A program made the translations under genes and the position numbers. The notes under the pieces are model-generated. The model searched no databases. It was not told the DNA's origin and worked only from the letters and a program-made list of their open reading frames with translations. From Psychrobacter frigidicola (lineage in GTDB: Bacteria; Pseudomonadota; Gammaproteobacteria; Pseudomonadales; Moraxellaceae), in assembly GCF_007997305.1 (NCBI RefSeq), contig NZ_VORZ01000001.1, positions 868,001 to 932,000 of the forward strand: a stretch of DNA of 64,000 nucleotides, read 5' to 3'. Within the stretch, counting starts at the first letter, position 1. Each line of letters opens with the position of its first letter. Below are positions 47,351-57,162 of the stretch, in pieces.

Positions 47351-48832
47351 ATGCGCTATCACAATACTTATGTAAAATTAGACACCCGTCTTTATAATCG
47401 TCAACTGCCTACTCCTCTTAACAACCCACGTGCAGGACACTTTAATACTCAAGTTGCTGAGCAGCTTGGGTGGGCAGATGATGACGATTTAATGGCACGC
47501 TGGGTGGAAATTATTGGCGGTCATTATGTGCCTACAGAGTTTGCACCTTTATCGATGGCCTACGCCGGTCACCAGTTTGGGCAATGGGCAGGTCAATTGG
47601 GGGATGGTCGCGGCTTATTAATGGCACAGGTAATCGACAATAATGACCAATTACAAGACTTGCATCTTAAAGGCAGTGGTCTGACGCCCTACTCGCGGAT
47701 GGGTGATGGACGCGCAGTATTACGTAGCACCATTCGCGAATATCTATGTGGTCATGCCCTGATTAATTTAGGAATTCCCTCTTCTAACGCGCTGGGCTTT
47801 GTGGTGTCTGATACGCCAGTGCGCCGCGAACGGATAGAAGCTGGGGCGGCAATGATGCGAGTTGCTGACAGTCATATTCGGCTCGGTCATGTCGAGTGGA
47901 TTGCTAGCTTTGCCCCTGATTTATTGGGTGAATTTACTGACTATATGATTGATACTTACTATCCAGAGTGCCGTGACAGCGCATCACCCGTGTTGGCATT
48001 TTTGGAGTCGGTCGTTACGCGTACGGCGCGGATGATTGCTGATTGGCAGCTGATTGGTTTTGCCCATGGGGTGATGAATACCGATAACTTATCCATTACC
48101 GGCAGTACCTTAGACTTTGGCCCTTTTGGTTTTATGGAGCGCTTTAATCCTGCTTGGATTAATAATCACTCCGACCATAGTGGTCGCTACGCCTTCCAAA
48201 ACCAGCCGGCGATTGGCCACTGGAATATGAATACCTGGTTGCCGCACTTTATGCGCTTGACCCAAGCTGGAGTCACCCGTGATAGCTTGGCAGATTGCTT
48301 ATCAGTCTATGAGCCAACCTTTATGCAACATTATCAAATCGGTCTGTGCCAAAAGCTGGGACTGCCGCATCAATCTGCTAGCTTAACCTTAGCTTTTGAG
48401 TTCTTAACCTTGTTAGAGGACAATCTACTCGATTATACCAATAGTTTTCGCAGCTTATTAGCACTGGTTGCGCCAACAGATTTTCCCTATGAGCAACAGC
48501 TGCTAGAAACCATGCTGACAGAATTAAATGCTGAAGCACTTGAGGTTTGGCAAGACTGGTCAACGCGTTATTTAACATTTATTGGGCAGCAAATTCATCT
48601 GACAAAACAGCAAACCATTGAAAGTATGCGGACTAATAATCCGGTCTATGTACTGCGCAATAGTATGGCTCAACACGCCATTGATGCCGCAGAACAAGGA
48701 CAATTTGAAGAAGTAGCACGGCTTTTTGAGTTGCTTAGTACTCCCTATATAGTACAAGACATTGCTACTGATTTAGACAGTCGCCCGCCAATGCCGAACG
48801 CGCCGCAACTGCCCATTAGCTGCTCATCTTAA
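47351..48832 (+). CDS. selO: Protein adenylyltransferase SelO (YdiU)
   Basis: Pseudokinase-fold enzyme that transfers AMP to Ser/Thr/Tyr of target proteins, linked to redox stress. At 493 residues, signatures are FAPLSMAYAGHQFGQWAGQL, GDGRGLLMAQV, LHLKGSGLTPYSRMGDGRAV, LRSTIREYLC and HGVMNTDNLSITG followed by the DFGPFGFMERF loop. The C-terminal part shows NPAWINNHSDHSGRYAF. E. coli YdiU is 478 residues and ends with a conserved Cys motif; here the last residues are PISCSS, so a Cys is retained near the end. Monocistronic. Confidence 0.94.
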   Translation: MRYHNTYVKLDTRLYNRQLPTPLNNPRAGHFNTQVAEQLGWADDDDLMARWVEIIGGHYVPTEFAPLSMAYAGHQFGQWAGQLGDGRGLLMAQVIDNNDQLQDLHLKGSGLTPYSRMGDGRAVLRSTIREYLCGHALINLGIPSSNALGFVVSDTPVRRERIEAGAAMMRVADSHIRLGHVEWIASFAPDLLGEFTDYMIDTYYPECRDSASPVLAFLESVVTRTARMIADWQLIGFAHGVMNTDNLSITGSTLDFGPFGFMERFNPAWINNHSDHSGRYAFQNQPAIGHWNMNTWLPHFMRLTQAGVTRDSLADCLSVYEPTFMQHYQIGLCQKLGLPHQSASLTLAFEFLTLLEDNLLDYTNSFRSLLALVAPTDFPYEQQLLETMLTELNAEALEVWQDWSTRYLTFIGQQIHLTKQQTIESMRTNNPVYVLRNSMAQHAIDAAEQGQFEEVARLFELLSTPYIVQDIATDLDSRPPMPNAPQLPISCSS

Positions 48833-49185
48833 TTGCATATTTTACTAGAGTTGCTGGTTCATCCTATTACTATCGCTTATTAAGTGATAAATTCAATATT
48901 TTTGCTTAATAAGTAACTTCTATCATCAATATAATAAATACTACACGTCAACTTACTATATATTCGCATATTGATTACCTGTTACCTAGCCAGTGAATTA
49001 CCATTAGTGCTAGAATAACTTTCTGGTTAGCAGGCGTTCTTTTTCAGAATGTTTATGGTGTTTACTAACGGATTAATTTTGCGCCAGCTTTTATTGCTTA
49101 TATTAAATATTTAACCATTATCGGTATAGGTTAAAGCGTTAACTTATCTTTATCACGGTTTGTTTTATTCCAATTTATTCTAACA
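48833..49185. other. Intergenic region before maeB
   Basis: 353 bp of AT-rich DNA. A consensus TATAAT lies at 48930-48935 with a partial -35 (TTAATA, 18-bp spacer). That would give a leader of about 250 nt. No structured RNA or repeat was recognised. Confidence 0.4.
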
Positions 49186-51531
49186 ATGGCGATGACTATG
49201 AATGACGATACCACTTTGAATACGGATACTCATAACACGGACAAAGAGCAGTTCGAACGAGCCGCTCTACATTACCATTCACACCCGCGACCGGGTAAAA
49301 TCTCGGTCACGCCGATTAAGCAGCTGGCCAATCAACATGACTTGGCATTGGCTTATTCGCCAGGTGTGGCAGTCCCTTGTCTTGAAATCCAAAGAGACCC
49401 AACCTTAGCGGCCAAATATACAGCGCGTAGTAACTTAGTCGGTGTTATCACCAACGGTACGGCAGTATTGGGCTTAGGCAACATCGGTCCGTTGGCCTCA
49501 AAACCGGTCATGGAAGGTAAAGGGGTTCTATTCAAAAAATTCGCTGGTATCGATGTTTTCGATTTAGAAATTGCTCAAGATGATCCGGATAAGTTCATCG
49601 AAGCGGTTGCCGCTCTTGAACCGACATTTGGTGGTATTAACTTAGAGGATATCAAAGCGCCAGAATGTTTCAAAATAGAGCGTGAATTGCGTAAACGTAT
49701 GAACATCCCCGTCTTCCATGATGACCAACATGGCACCTCAATCATTGTTGCCGCCGCTATGCTCAATGCCTTATTAATAACAGGCAAAAAAATTGAAGAT
49801 ATCAAAGTTATCTGTTCAGGCGCAGGCGCAGCAGCGATTTCGTGTCTAAATATTATCTGCGCACTTGGCGTTAATAAAGACAATATCTATGTTTCTGACT
49901 CACGCGGTATAATTACCACTAGCCGTGAAAACTTAGATGAAACAAAACAGCTTTATGCTCGTGATACGACAGCCACCACCATTGACGAGCTTATCGATGA
50001 TGTGGATATGTTCTTAGGCTTGTCTATGCCCGGAACGTTGAGTGCTGATATGGTTCGCCGTATGGCAAAAGATCCTATTATCTTCGCACTTGCCAACCCA
50101 ACGCCTGAGATTATGCCAGAAGTGGCTCATGCTGTACGCCCAGATGTTATCATGGCAACGGGTCGCTCAGACTATCCAAACCAAGTTAATAATGCCTTGT
50201 GCTTCCCTTATATCTTTCGCGGTGCATTAGACGTTGGCGCAACGACCGTCAACGAAGAGATGAAGATTGCCTGCGTACGTGCGATTGCAGCGATGGCGCA
50301 TGTTGAGGCAACGCCAATGAGCAACGTTAAAAACATTGAAAGCACTCCAAGCTTTGGTCGTGACTATTTGATTCCAGGACCACTAGAGCCAAACCTTATC
50401 ATTGAGATTGCCTCTGCTGTTGCAAAAGCTGCGATGGATACTGGCGTTGCGACATTGCCTATTGATGATCTCAAAGCCTATCGTCAGAGCCTGTCTGAGT
50501 TCGTTTATAACTCAGCCTTTGTCATGAAGCCTATCTTTGCACGCGCTAAGTCAGATCCTAAGCGCATTGTTTACTGTGAAGGCGAAGACAATAATATTTT
50601 ACTTGCCGTTCAGGTAGTGGTTGATGAGGGTCTAGCGCACCCTATCTTGGTTGGTCGTCCGTCCGTTATTAAGACAAATATCGAAAAGCTCAGCTTACGT
50701 CTAGAAGATGGTGTCAATATTACAATCGTCAACATTGATGATGATCCCCGCTACAAAGATTATTGGAAAGGCTACTACGAGAAGAATAAGCGCAATGGTG
50801 TCAGTATCGAACTTGCACGCCGTGATACCCGTCGTAAAACCTCCCTAATCGGCTCATTACTGGTCAATAATGGCGATGCAGACGGTATGATTTGCGGTAC
50901 TTTTGGTCATTATCACCTGCATCTCAAATATGTTCAAAATGTCATCGGCAAAAAAGAAGGCGTCAGCGATTTTTATGCGATGAATGCTGTCTTAATGCAG
51001 GATCGCAATATCTTTATTGCTGATACTTATATCCATGAAGACCCTACCGCTGAACAATTGGCTGAAATGACGGTCTTAGCTGCTGAACAATTGCGCCGCT
51101 TTAGCATCACCCCACGTGTGGCTTTGGTATCGCATTCCAACTTTGGTACGTCAGACCGTGCCAGCGCAGTGAAAATGCGTAAGGTTCATGAGCTGCTTAC
51201 CGATATGAAGGTCGACTTTGATTTCGATGGCGAAATGCAAGGAGATGCAGCGTTAGATATCAATATCCGCGCTCACGACTTGCCTTCTAGCACCCTAAAA
51301 GGGGCGGCAAACCTGCTTATCTTACCAACGGTAGATGCCGCTAATATCTCATTTAACCTACTCAAAACAGCGACAGGTAGCGCAACGATTGGTCCTATTC
51401 TATTGGGCGCAAATAAGCCAGTACATATCTTAACCCCATCAGCGACGGCGCGTCGTGTGGTGAATATGACCGCCCTTGCCGTGACTGAAGCGCAAGACTT
51501 AGAGAGTGAAGCAGCTAATGCTGATTTATAA
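49186..51531 (+). CDS. maeB: NADP-dependent malic enzyme (MaeB type, with phosphotransacetylase-like domain)
   Basis: Decarboxylates malate to pyruvate, making NADPH. At 781 residues it is the two-domain MaeB form. The malic enzyme domain spans about 20-440 ([63 protein letters not shown]). The C-terminal phosphotransacetylase-like domain spans about 445-775 ([31 protein letters not shown]), which in this family is regulatory rather than catalytic. A second malic enzyme gene, maeA, lies 2.5 kb downstream on the other strand. The ribosome site is weak and any of the first three ATG codons may be used. Confidence 0.95.
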   Translation: MAMTMNDDTTLNTDTHNTDKEQFERAALHYHSHPRPGKISVTPIKQLANQHDLALAYSPGVAVPCLEIQRDPTLAAKYTARSNLVGVITNGTAVLGLGNIGPLASKPVMEGKGVLFKKFAGIDVFDLEIAQDDPDKFIEAVAALEPTFGGINLEDIKAPECFKIERELRKRMNIPVFHDDQHGTSIIVAAAMLNALLITGKKIEDIKVICSGAGAAAISCLNIICALGVNKDNIYVSDSRGIITTSRENLDETKQLYARDTTATTIDELIDDVDMFLGLSMPGTLSADMVRRMAKDPIIFALANPTPEIMPEVAHAVRPDVIMATGRSDYPNQVNNALCFPYIFRGALDVGATTVNEEMKIACVRAIAAMAHVEATPMSNVKNIESTPSFGRDYLIPGPLEPNLIIEIASAVAKAAMDTGVATLPIDDLKAYRQSLSEFVYNSAFVMKPIFARAKSDPKRIVYCEGEDNNILLAVQVVVDEGLAHPILVGRPSVIKTNIEKLSLRLEDGVNITIVNIDDDPRYKDYWKGYYEKNKRNGVSIELARRDTRRKTSLIGSLLVNNGDADGMICGTFGHYHLHLKYVQNVIGKKEGVSDFYAMNAVLMQDRNIFIADTYIHEDPTAEQLAEMTVLAAEQLRRFSITPRVALVSHSNFGTSDRASAVKMRKVHELLTDMKVDFDFDGEMQGDAALDINIRAHDLPSSTLKGAANLLILPTVDAANISFNLLKTATGSATIGPILLGANKPVHILTPSATARRVVNMTALAVTEAQDLESEAANADL

Positions 51532-51584
51532 GTGCTAGGTTCATCTGCGCCTATTATTAGTTAATGATAGCAGTCTGTTATAAT

Positions 51585-51631
51585 AAAACCAGCGAGTGCC
51601 ATTGTAACAAAGGTACGAGCTGGTTTTTTTT
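51585..51631 (+). terminator. Intrinsic terminator of maeB
   Basis: A 9-bp stem AAAACCAGC/GCTGGTTTT with an inner partly paired loop, ending in a run of eight or more T. Confidence 0.85.
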
Positions 51632-51698
51632 GATAAAAAATTTGACAGCTGTATCATCTGAAAATTTATTTTAATATAATTAACTATAAGAGGTTACG

Positions 51699-52907
51699 AT
51701 GCAGGTCTATCTCGTTGGTGGCGCGGTACGTGATGAGTTATTAGGGCGTCCTATTACAGATAAGGATTTTGTAGTAGTAGGTACGACAGTTACAGAGATG
51801 CTAGCAGCAGGGTTCCATCAAGTCGGTGCTGACTTTCCCGTATTTTTGCACCCCATTACTCAAGAAGAATATGCCCTCGCCCGTACTGAACGTAAGCTTG
51901 GGCATGGCTATCAAGGCTTTAGCGTTCATGCCAGCCCGGATGTCACCCTATTCGATGACTTACAACGTCGCGACTTAACGCTCAATGCGATGGCAATAGA
52001 AGTAACTGGTTTAACTGATGATACTCCTATCACGGGTGAAGTTATTGACTATTATAATGGTCTAGATGATATTGAAGCTAAGGTCTTACGCCATGTGTCC
52101 GATGCCTTTAGCGAAGACCCGTTAAGAGTGTTGCGCGTCGCACGCTTTTATAGCCGTTATTATGATTTAGGCTTTAGCGTCGCTGATGAGACTTTAGCAT
52201 TAATGCGCAAGCTGGTTGCTAGTAATGAGCTTAACCATTTAAGTGCCGAGCGTATTTGGCAAGAATCCAGCCGCGCGATGATGCAAACCTCTCCACAAGT
52301 ATACTGGCAGCAACTATTCTCTATTGGCGCACTGACTGAGTTTTTTTCTCCACTACATCAGGCTTGGGCAAATACTCACGTGCGCGAAACGGTGCAGACC
52401 GCTCTCTATTTTGCCGCGCAAATGCAGCTAAACTTATCTCAACGTTGGGCATTATTGATGGCAAGTCTTGATGAGTCGCTATTCAATATTACAAACGACT
52501 CTATTGCTACTATTGATAAGCCGATGCTGCCATTAAAAAATATTGCTAGTATTAGCAACAGCGCTAAAGTACCCAAAGCGCAAACCCAGTTTGCTACTTT
52601 ACTCGTTCAGCAAGCCGTACATCTAATAGCTGTAGAGCAATTAACAGCGGCACAGAAAATCGACCTTATTCAAGCATGTAACGCACATAAAGAGCCTGAT
52701 AAACTCTCGCAGTTATTGGTCACCAGTCATGTATTACAGTTGGCACGCCAGCATCGGCAAATGATGTTAGCGCTCAATAGTTTCCATGCAATCACTATGG
52801 ACGCAATTGCCCCAGACCTTAAGGGCCCTGCTATCGGTGCAGCGCTACGTCAAGCCCGTATTGAACAGCTACAAGCACAACTACAAACACAAAGCAATCT
52901 GTCTTAA
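51699..52907 (+). CDS. cca: CCA-adding tRNA nucleotidyltransferase
   Basis: Adds or repairs the 3' CCA of tRNAs. At 402 residues, it is like E. coli Cca (412). The class II nucleotidyltransferase motifs are YLVGGAVRDELLGRP, TDKDFVVVG with the metal Asp residues, YALARTERK, DLQRRDLTLNAMA and EDPLRVLRVARF, ending in the ERIWQESSRAM region. The HD-type C-terminal part is poorly conserved. AGAGG precedes the start. The next gene begins three bases after its stop, so the two are cotranscribed and probably translationally coupled. Confidence 0.94.
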   Translation: MQVYLVGGAVRDELLGRPITDKDFVVVGTTVTEMLAAGFHQVGADFPVFLHPITQEEYALARTERKLGHGYQGFSVHASPDVTLFDDLQRRDLTLNAMAIEVTGLTDDTPITGEVIDYYNGLDDIEAKVLRHVSDAFSEDPLRVLRVARFYSRYYDLGFSVADETLALMRKLVASNELNHLSAERIWQESSRAMMQTSPQVYWQQLFSIGALTEFFSPLHQAWANTHVRETVQTALYFAAQMQLNLSQRWALLMASLDESLFNITNDSIATIDKPMLPLKNIASISNSAKVPKAQTQFATLLVQQAVHLIAVEQLTAAQKIDLIQACNAHKEPDKLSQLLVTSHVLQLARQHRQMMLALNSFHAITMDAIAPDLKGPAIGAALRQARIEQLQAQLQTQSNLS

Positions 52908-52910
52908 CTT

Positions 52911-53729
52911 ATGAGCTACTTTAATCACCAACATCCTATCCGTCCTGAAGCTACTGATAAACAAGCCCCAGTGATGCTAGTCACTGGTAGCGCTAAGCGT
53001 ATTGGGTCAGCCATTATTCAAGCAGCGCACGCTCAAGGCTATCGGGTAATTATCCACTGCTATAAAAGTAAACAACAAGCAGACAGTTTAGCCGCTACTC
53101 TTAATGAGAATCGTACTAATAGCGCAGCCGTTATTGTTGCAGATCTAGCTCTTGTTTATGATAGTAATTTATTAGACCAGTTTACCCAGACTGTCATTCA
53201 AACTTTCGGTCAGCTTGATGTATTAGTACATAATGCGTCGCGATTTTATCCCACTCCCGTTGGTAGCATTGATTACAACGTATGGGATGAGTTATTTTTA
53301 ACCAATGCCAAAGCACCATTGCTCCTAAGCCAAGCATTGTTGCCTTATTTGCAAGCGCAGCATGGCTGTATTATTAGCCTATTAGATATTCACGCTCATG
53401 ATAAACCCTTTAGTGGTTATACCGTCTATAACATGGCTAAGGCTGCACACCGGATGATGGTACAGTCACTTGCACTCGATATGGCACCACATGTACGTGT
53501 CAATGGTGTTGCCCCTGGGGTTAATATCCTGCCAGACGCTGATAGTGATCAAGCACTTGATAAGCAGCGGCAACAAAGCATTATCTCCTCTATTCCTATG
53601 CAGCGTATCGGTATGCCTGACGATATTGCTCATAGTGTGCTCTATTTGGCCCAAGCCAATTATGTCACTGGTCAGATTATTACTGTTGATGGCGGACGTA
53701 GTTTAACCCTGGCAGGCAGTGATATTTAA
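52911..53729 (+). CDS. Pteridine reductase-like short-chain dehydrogenase (FolM/PTR1 type)
   Basis: SDR enzyme of 272 residues, probably reducing dihydrobiopterin- or dihydrofolate-type pterins with NADPH. The nucleotide loop reads VTGSAKRIGSAI, close to the TGxxxRIG arginine motif of pteridine reductases. The NASRFYPTPVGS loop and the YxxxK pair in YNMAKAA are also present. C-terminal VNGVAPGVNILPD and VTGQIITVDGGRSL are usual SDR features. It follows cca with a 3-bp gap and lacks its own ribosome site. The folM-like call is a family guess. Confidence 0.85.
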   Translation: MSYFNHQHPIRPEATDKQAPVMLVTGSAKRIGSAIIQAAHAQGYRVIIHCYKSKQQADSLAATLNENRTNSAAVIVADLALVYDSNLLDQFTQTVIQTFGQLDVLVHNASRFYPTPVGSIDYNVWDELFLTNAKAPLLLSQALLPYLQAQHGCIISLLDIHAHDKPFSGYTVYNMAKAAHRMMVQSLALDMAPHVRVNGVAPGVNILPDADSDQALDKQRQQSIISSIPMQRIGMPDDIAHSVLYLAQANYVTGQIITVDGGRSLTLAGSDI

Positions 53730-53758
53730 AAAATATAGGGTTACTTGTTATCTTTTAC

Positions 53759-53786
53759 TTGAAAAACTTAAAAAATCAGGTATCAT
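53759..53786 (+). promoter_or_regulatory. Promoter of the tRNA gene
   Basis: TTGAAA (53759-53764) and TATCAT (53781-53786) are separated by 16 bp, placing the transcript start about 10 bp before the mature tRNA 5' end. Confidence 0.55.
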
Positions 53787-53802
53787 TGTGCGTCTAACGT
53801 TA

Positions 53803-53879
53803 GGGCCCATAGCTCAGTTGGTTAGAGCAGAGGACTCATAATCCTTTGGTCGTAGGTTCAAGTCCTACTGGGCCCACCA
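53803..53879 (+). tRNA. tRNA with anticodon CAT, most likely tRNA-Ile2 (lysidine type)
   Basis: A 77-nt cloverleaf with the 3' CCA encoded. Acceptor GGGCCCA pairs with TGGGCCC, the D-arm is GCTCAGTTGGTTAGAGC, the anticodon loop is CTCATAA and the T-arm GTAGG/CCTAC encloses TTCAAGT. The acceptor has C4-G69 and C5-G68, the pairs that mark tRNA-Ile2 for TilS, whereas elongator Met tRNA of E. coli has U4-A69 and A5-U68. The variable region and T-loop (TTGGTCG, GGTTCAAGTCC) also match ileX more than metT. The encoded CAT would be modified to read AUA. Met cannot be fully excluded. Confidence 0.9.
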
Positions 53880-53895
53880 TATATTAGAAACAATA

Positions 53896-53934
53896 GAAAC
53901 CCTTACCGTCATTAGACTGTAAGGGTTTCTTATT
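53896..53934 (+). terminator. Terminator-like hairpin after the tRNA
   Basis: A 10-bp stem GAAACCCTTA/TAAGGGTTTC with a 14-base loop followed by TTATT, starting 17 bp past the CCA end. Confidence 0.7.
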
Positions 53935-53958
53935 GCTTAAACTTTAACAAAGTAAAAT

Positions 53959-54002
53959 AAAAAAGCCGAATGCTACTTATAACAGTAGCATTCGGCTTTT
54001 TT
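53959..54002. terminator. Strong terminator of maeA
   Basis: A 17-bp perfect stem (53961-53977 with 53984-54000, containing AGCCGAATGCTACT) with a 6-base loop, flanked by A- and T-runs. It ends the minus-strand maeA and can stop readthrough from the tRNA. Confidence 0.92.
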
Positions 54003-54020
54003 ATGATCGCTTTCTAAAAT

Positions 54021-55703
54021 CTAGAAAGAAGTACGACGATAGTTGCGGTATTTAGGTAACCAGAAGTTAGAGGTCAATCGACGTTCTAAATTTTCTGCGG
54101 TTACAGGTAATGCTAAGCCATCTTCAACCGCCTGTAGTGCCACTGCATAGGCTATTTTTTCACTTATCTCTCTGATAAATTTAATTGGCGGTAATATTGC
54201 GCCAGGTGCTTTTTCATATTCAATTGAGATGTCTGCCAGTGCCTGGCTTGCCGCGGTCAGCATATTATCACTAATACCCGTCGCACGAGATGCTAAAACA
54301 CCTAGACCAATACCTGGGAAGATATAGCTGTTATTACACTGCGAAACCTCAAAAGATTGACCTTCAAAAGTCGTATTAGGGAAAGGACTTCCCGTTGCAA
54401 CAATAGCCTTACCATGACTCCAATTGGTCACTTCCTGCGGTGTGGCTTCAATACGAGACGTTGGATTTGACAGTGGTAATACAATTGGATTTTTTGTATT
54501 AAAACATAAGGCTTCGACTATTTCTTTGGTAAACAGACCTTTTTGTCCACTAACGCCAAACAATACCGTTATTTTTGCTTGTTCAACCACATGCAATAAA
54601 CTAAGTTCTTGACTCTTATCCCAACTTTCAATATCTGCTTTCTTTTGCACTAGCGGAGCTTGGAAAGCTTGTAGCTCTGTCATGTCATCTGTTAGCAGAC
54701 CATAACGGTCAACCATGAATACCTGTTTACGAGCCTGCTCTTCTGTCAACCCTTCACGCTGCATTTGGCGAACAATATGTTCTGCAATACCACAACCGGC
54801 TGAACCTGCACCTAAAAATGCTATTCTTTGTTCACTAAGTTTCTGACCTTTATTCAAACATGCTGCTATCAAAGTACCAACAGAAACAGCAGCCGTGCCT
54901 TGAATATCGTCATTAAAACAGCACAGCTCATCACGATATTTATTCAATAATGGGGTTGCGTTTTCTTGAGCAAAATCTTCAAATTGTAATAATACTTCTG
55001 GCCAACGACGCTTAACTGCTTGAATAAACAAGTCTACAAATTCATTATACTCATCACCAGAAATCCGTGGATTTCTCCAACCCATATACATAGGATCATC
55101 AAGTAACTGCTGATTATTGGTGCCGACATCTAATAAAATGGGGAGACAATACGCTGGGCTAATACCACCACAAGCGGTATATAGCGCTAATTTACCAATG
55201 GGAATACCCATGCCGCCAATACCTTGATCACCTAGGCCTAAGATACGTTCACCATCGGTGACAACGATCACTTTTACTTTTTGCTTGGTGGCATTTTGTA
55301 GCATATCATCGATTTTGTGGCGCTCAGGATAAGAGATAAATAAACCACGTTTACGGCGATAAATTTGCGAGAATTTCTCACACGCTTGACCAACTGTCGG
55401 GGTATAAATGAGAGGCATGACCTCCTCAATATGTTGCTCAATCAGATGATGAAATAACGTCTCATTGGTATCTTGTATATTACGCAAGTAAATATGCTTA
55501 TCTATATCAGTGATGAATGAGGAAAGTTGATGATAGGCACGTAAGGATTGCTCTTCAATCGTCTCAATATTATGAGGCAATAAACCGGTTAAGTTAAAGC
55601 TATCACGCTCTTCTGGTGAAAAAGCGCTGCCTTTATTTAGTAAAGGGGTTTCTAAGAGTGCAGGACCTGCAAAGGGGATATATAACGGACGTTTGTTTTG
55701 CAT
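54021..55703 (-). CDS. maeA: NAD-dependent malic enzyme
   Basis: Oxidatively decarboxylates malate to pyruvate with NAD. At 560 residues it is the SfcA/MaeA form without the phosphotransacetylase tail. Motifs are [36 protein letters not shown] (given as [11 protein letters not shown]), [34 protein letters not shown] (split as [10 protein letters not shown]), the NAD loop [14 protein letters not shown] and [19 protein letters not shown] lies upstream. It is divergent from the IS remnant and bhc cluster. Pyruvate from malate would be needed when growing on C2 compounds through oxaloacetate. Confidence 0.95.
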   Translation of the reverse strand: MQNKRPLYIPFAGPALLETPLLNKGSAFSPEERDSFNLTGLLPHNIETIEEQSLRAYHQLSSFITDIDKHIYLRNIQDTNETLFHHLIEQHIEEVMPLIYTPTVGQACEKFSQIYRRKRGLFISYPERHKIDDMLQNATKQKVKVIVVTDGERILGLGDQGIGGMGIPIGKLALYTACGGISPAYCLPILLDVGTNNQQLLDDPMYMGWRNPRISGDEYNEFVDLFIQAVKRRWPEVLLQFEDFAQENATPLLNKYRDELCCFNDDIQGTAAVSVGTLIAACLNKGQKLSEQRIAFLGAGSAGCGIAEHIVRQMQREGLTEEQARKQVFMVDRYGLLTDDMTELQAFQAPLVQKKADIESWDKSQELSLLHVVEQAKITVLFGVSGQKGLFTKEIVEALCFNTKNPIVLPLSNPTSRIEATPQEVTNWSHGKAIVATGSPFPNTTFEGQSFEVSQCNNSYIFPGIGLGVLASRATGISDNMLTAASQALADISIEYEKAPGAILPPIKFIREISEKIAYAVALQAVEDGLALPVTAENLERRLTSNFWLPKYRNYRRTSF

Positions 55704-56015
55704 AATAAAATCTTCTTATTAAAGGTGTATTGTGGTACAAAGTTAATGGTTTAAATATTTTTACTGATTCAGTAAATAATAGAAATTGTTTAAATTCATG
55801 TCTTTATCTAACTTTTTTAAAACTATTCAAATCCACACAATTAAAGATTGATACCCATAACAAATTAAATCTCTTCCATAAGCCTTCAGTATTGATAACG
55901 AAGGGATTGTTTTATTGTGTTTGCTTCATTGAATAAACAGTTTGTCGTCAGTTAGAGATTGGGCTATTCTGGGGAAATCGTAAAGTTAAACTAACCTCTC
56001 GACGAGGAGTTTATC
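55704..56015. other. Intergenic region between maeA and the IS remnant
   Basis: About 310 bp of AT-rich sequence. It must contain the maeA promoter and probably the left end of the decayed IS3-family element. The terminal inverted repeat could not be identified. A short plus-strand open frame at 55730-55936 has no protein-like character. Confidence 0.45.
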
Positions 56016-56890
56016 ATGACCAAGAAAATCCAAAGATATAGTACAGAATTTAAAGCGGAAGGTGTCAAAAAGATAACAGTTAATACTGCTCACTTGAATG
56101 TAGCTGCACAGTACTTATGAATAGCGATACAAACGTTATCAAATTGGCATAAAAACCAGCCGAGGTAAGTGTGTTGGTACAGCACCATATGATACTGAAC
56201 TTATGATAGCTCGTAAAGTACGATTTTATTGAAGCCAATCCGTAAGTACATAGTATTATGCGTATATGCTGCGTACTGGAAGTTAAGCCATCAAGCCATT
56301 ATGACTTGGGTTAGTCGTGAAATTCGCAAGCAGCAAACAAATGGTCAGAAACCCTAAAGAAGAGCATAACATTGCTTACCGTCGCCATAAGCGCTTTAAT
56401 GTCACCACCAACTCAAATCATAACAAGCTGGTCTATTTAAATATATTAGTTCAGAAACTTAGTGCCAATTGCCCCAATCTTGCAAAGCAATGTTTCTCAG
56501 GGTAAGCGACATCAACTATATCTAGACCCTCGAGGACTGGTTATATTTAGGAGGTGTCAAAGACCTCTACACTAAAAATCTTACTGGCTTTGCCATCAAT
56601 AAGCGCATGACAGAAGATTTAGTATGCTATGCACTCAAAGTGAGGTTAGGATTCAAAAAATTTTAAGCTATAAAAAACGCTAAGATAGATGTGGTTTGCC
56701 TCTCATCGTCAGGCTACTTAATCAAAATATTCCAAGTTAAAGTTTACGTATTCGACCGCATAGGTCATCATTGCAATAGTTGAGAACGATATAGTACAAG
56801 GGTTATTTAAAATAACCTTGTTACGACTTGCTATTAATGCTATATTTCAATCGGTTGATGAGTGTCTACACTTTTTCAATCAAAACCTCT
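56016..56890 (+). pseudogene. Decayed IS3-family transposase (orfA and orfB remnants)
   Basis: The first 35 codons read MTKKIQRYSTEFKAEGVKKI and onward, the usual IS3-family OrfA start, preceded by GAGGAG. A TGA interrupts it, after which IAIQTLSNWHKNQ continues in frame. OrfB pieces appear in shifting frames: VSREIRKQQ, RRHKRFNVTTNSNHNKLVY, DWLYLGGVKDLYTKN then LTGFAINKRMTEDLVCYALK. Many stops and frameshifts show it is long dead, and the DDE core is not intact. Its ends are not definable. It separates maeA from the bhc cluster. Confidence 0.85.
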
Positions 56891-57162
56891 TAGTCTAGCC
56901 TTCGTAAAAACCGTTACCGCAAGAAAAGCCATAAAAAGTAAGCAGTAAGCAGTAGAGTGATAAATCACCTGCAACCCCTTTCTTTTGACATGGTTAATTT
57001 TTAAAATCTATAAAACTCGCAAAATATGTAAAACACGTAAAAACTGCAAACAACAAAAAACAAAACTGTATGGGTCAGGAAGACTCTTGCATTAAATCTG
57101 CTTGATAACCTACATATACTATTTTTGTGTCACCTTTATACACACTTACAAGGATGTGAATC
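56891..57162. other. Upstream region of the bhc cluster
   Basis: About 270 bp including the uncertain right end of the IS remnant. A weak promoter candidate for bhcA is TTGCAT (57087-57092) with TACATA (57111-57116), 18-bp spacer. No palindrome resembling an IclR-type operator stood out by eye. Confidence 0.4.

Noticed and set aside
55730..55936. 68-codon frame between maeA and the IS remnant
   Set aside because: Sequence-composition artefact in AT-rich DNA with no Shine-Dalgarno sequence and no family resemblance.
55960..57000. Intact IS element with terminal inverted repeats
   Set aside because: OrfA and OrfB remnants are visible, but stops and frameshifts are numerous and matching terminal repeats could not be found.
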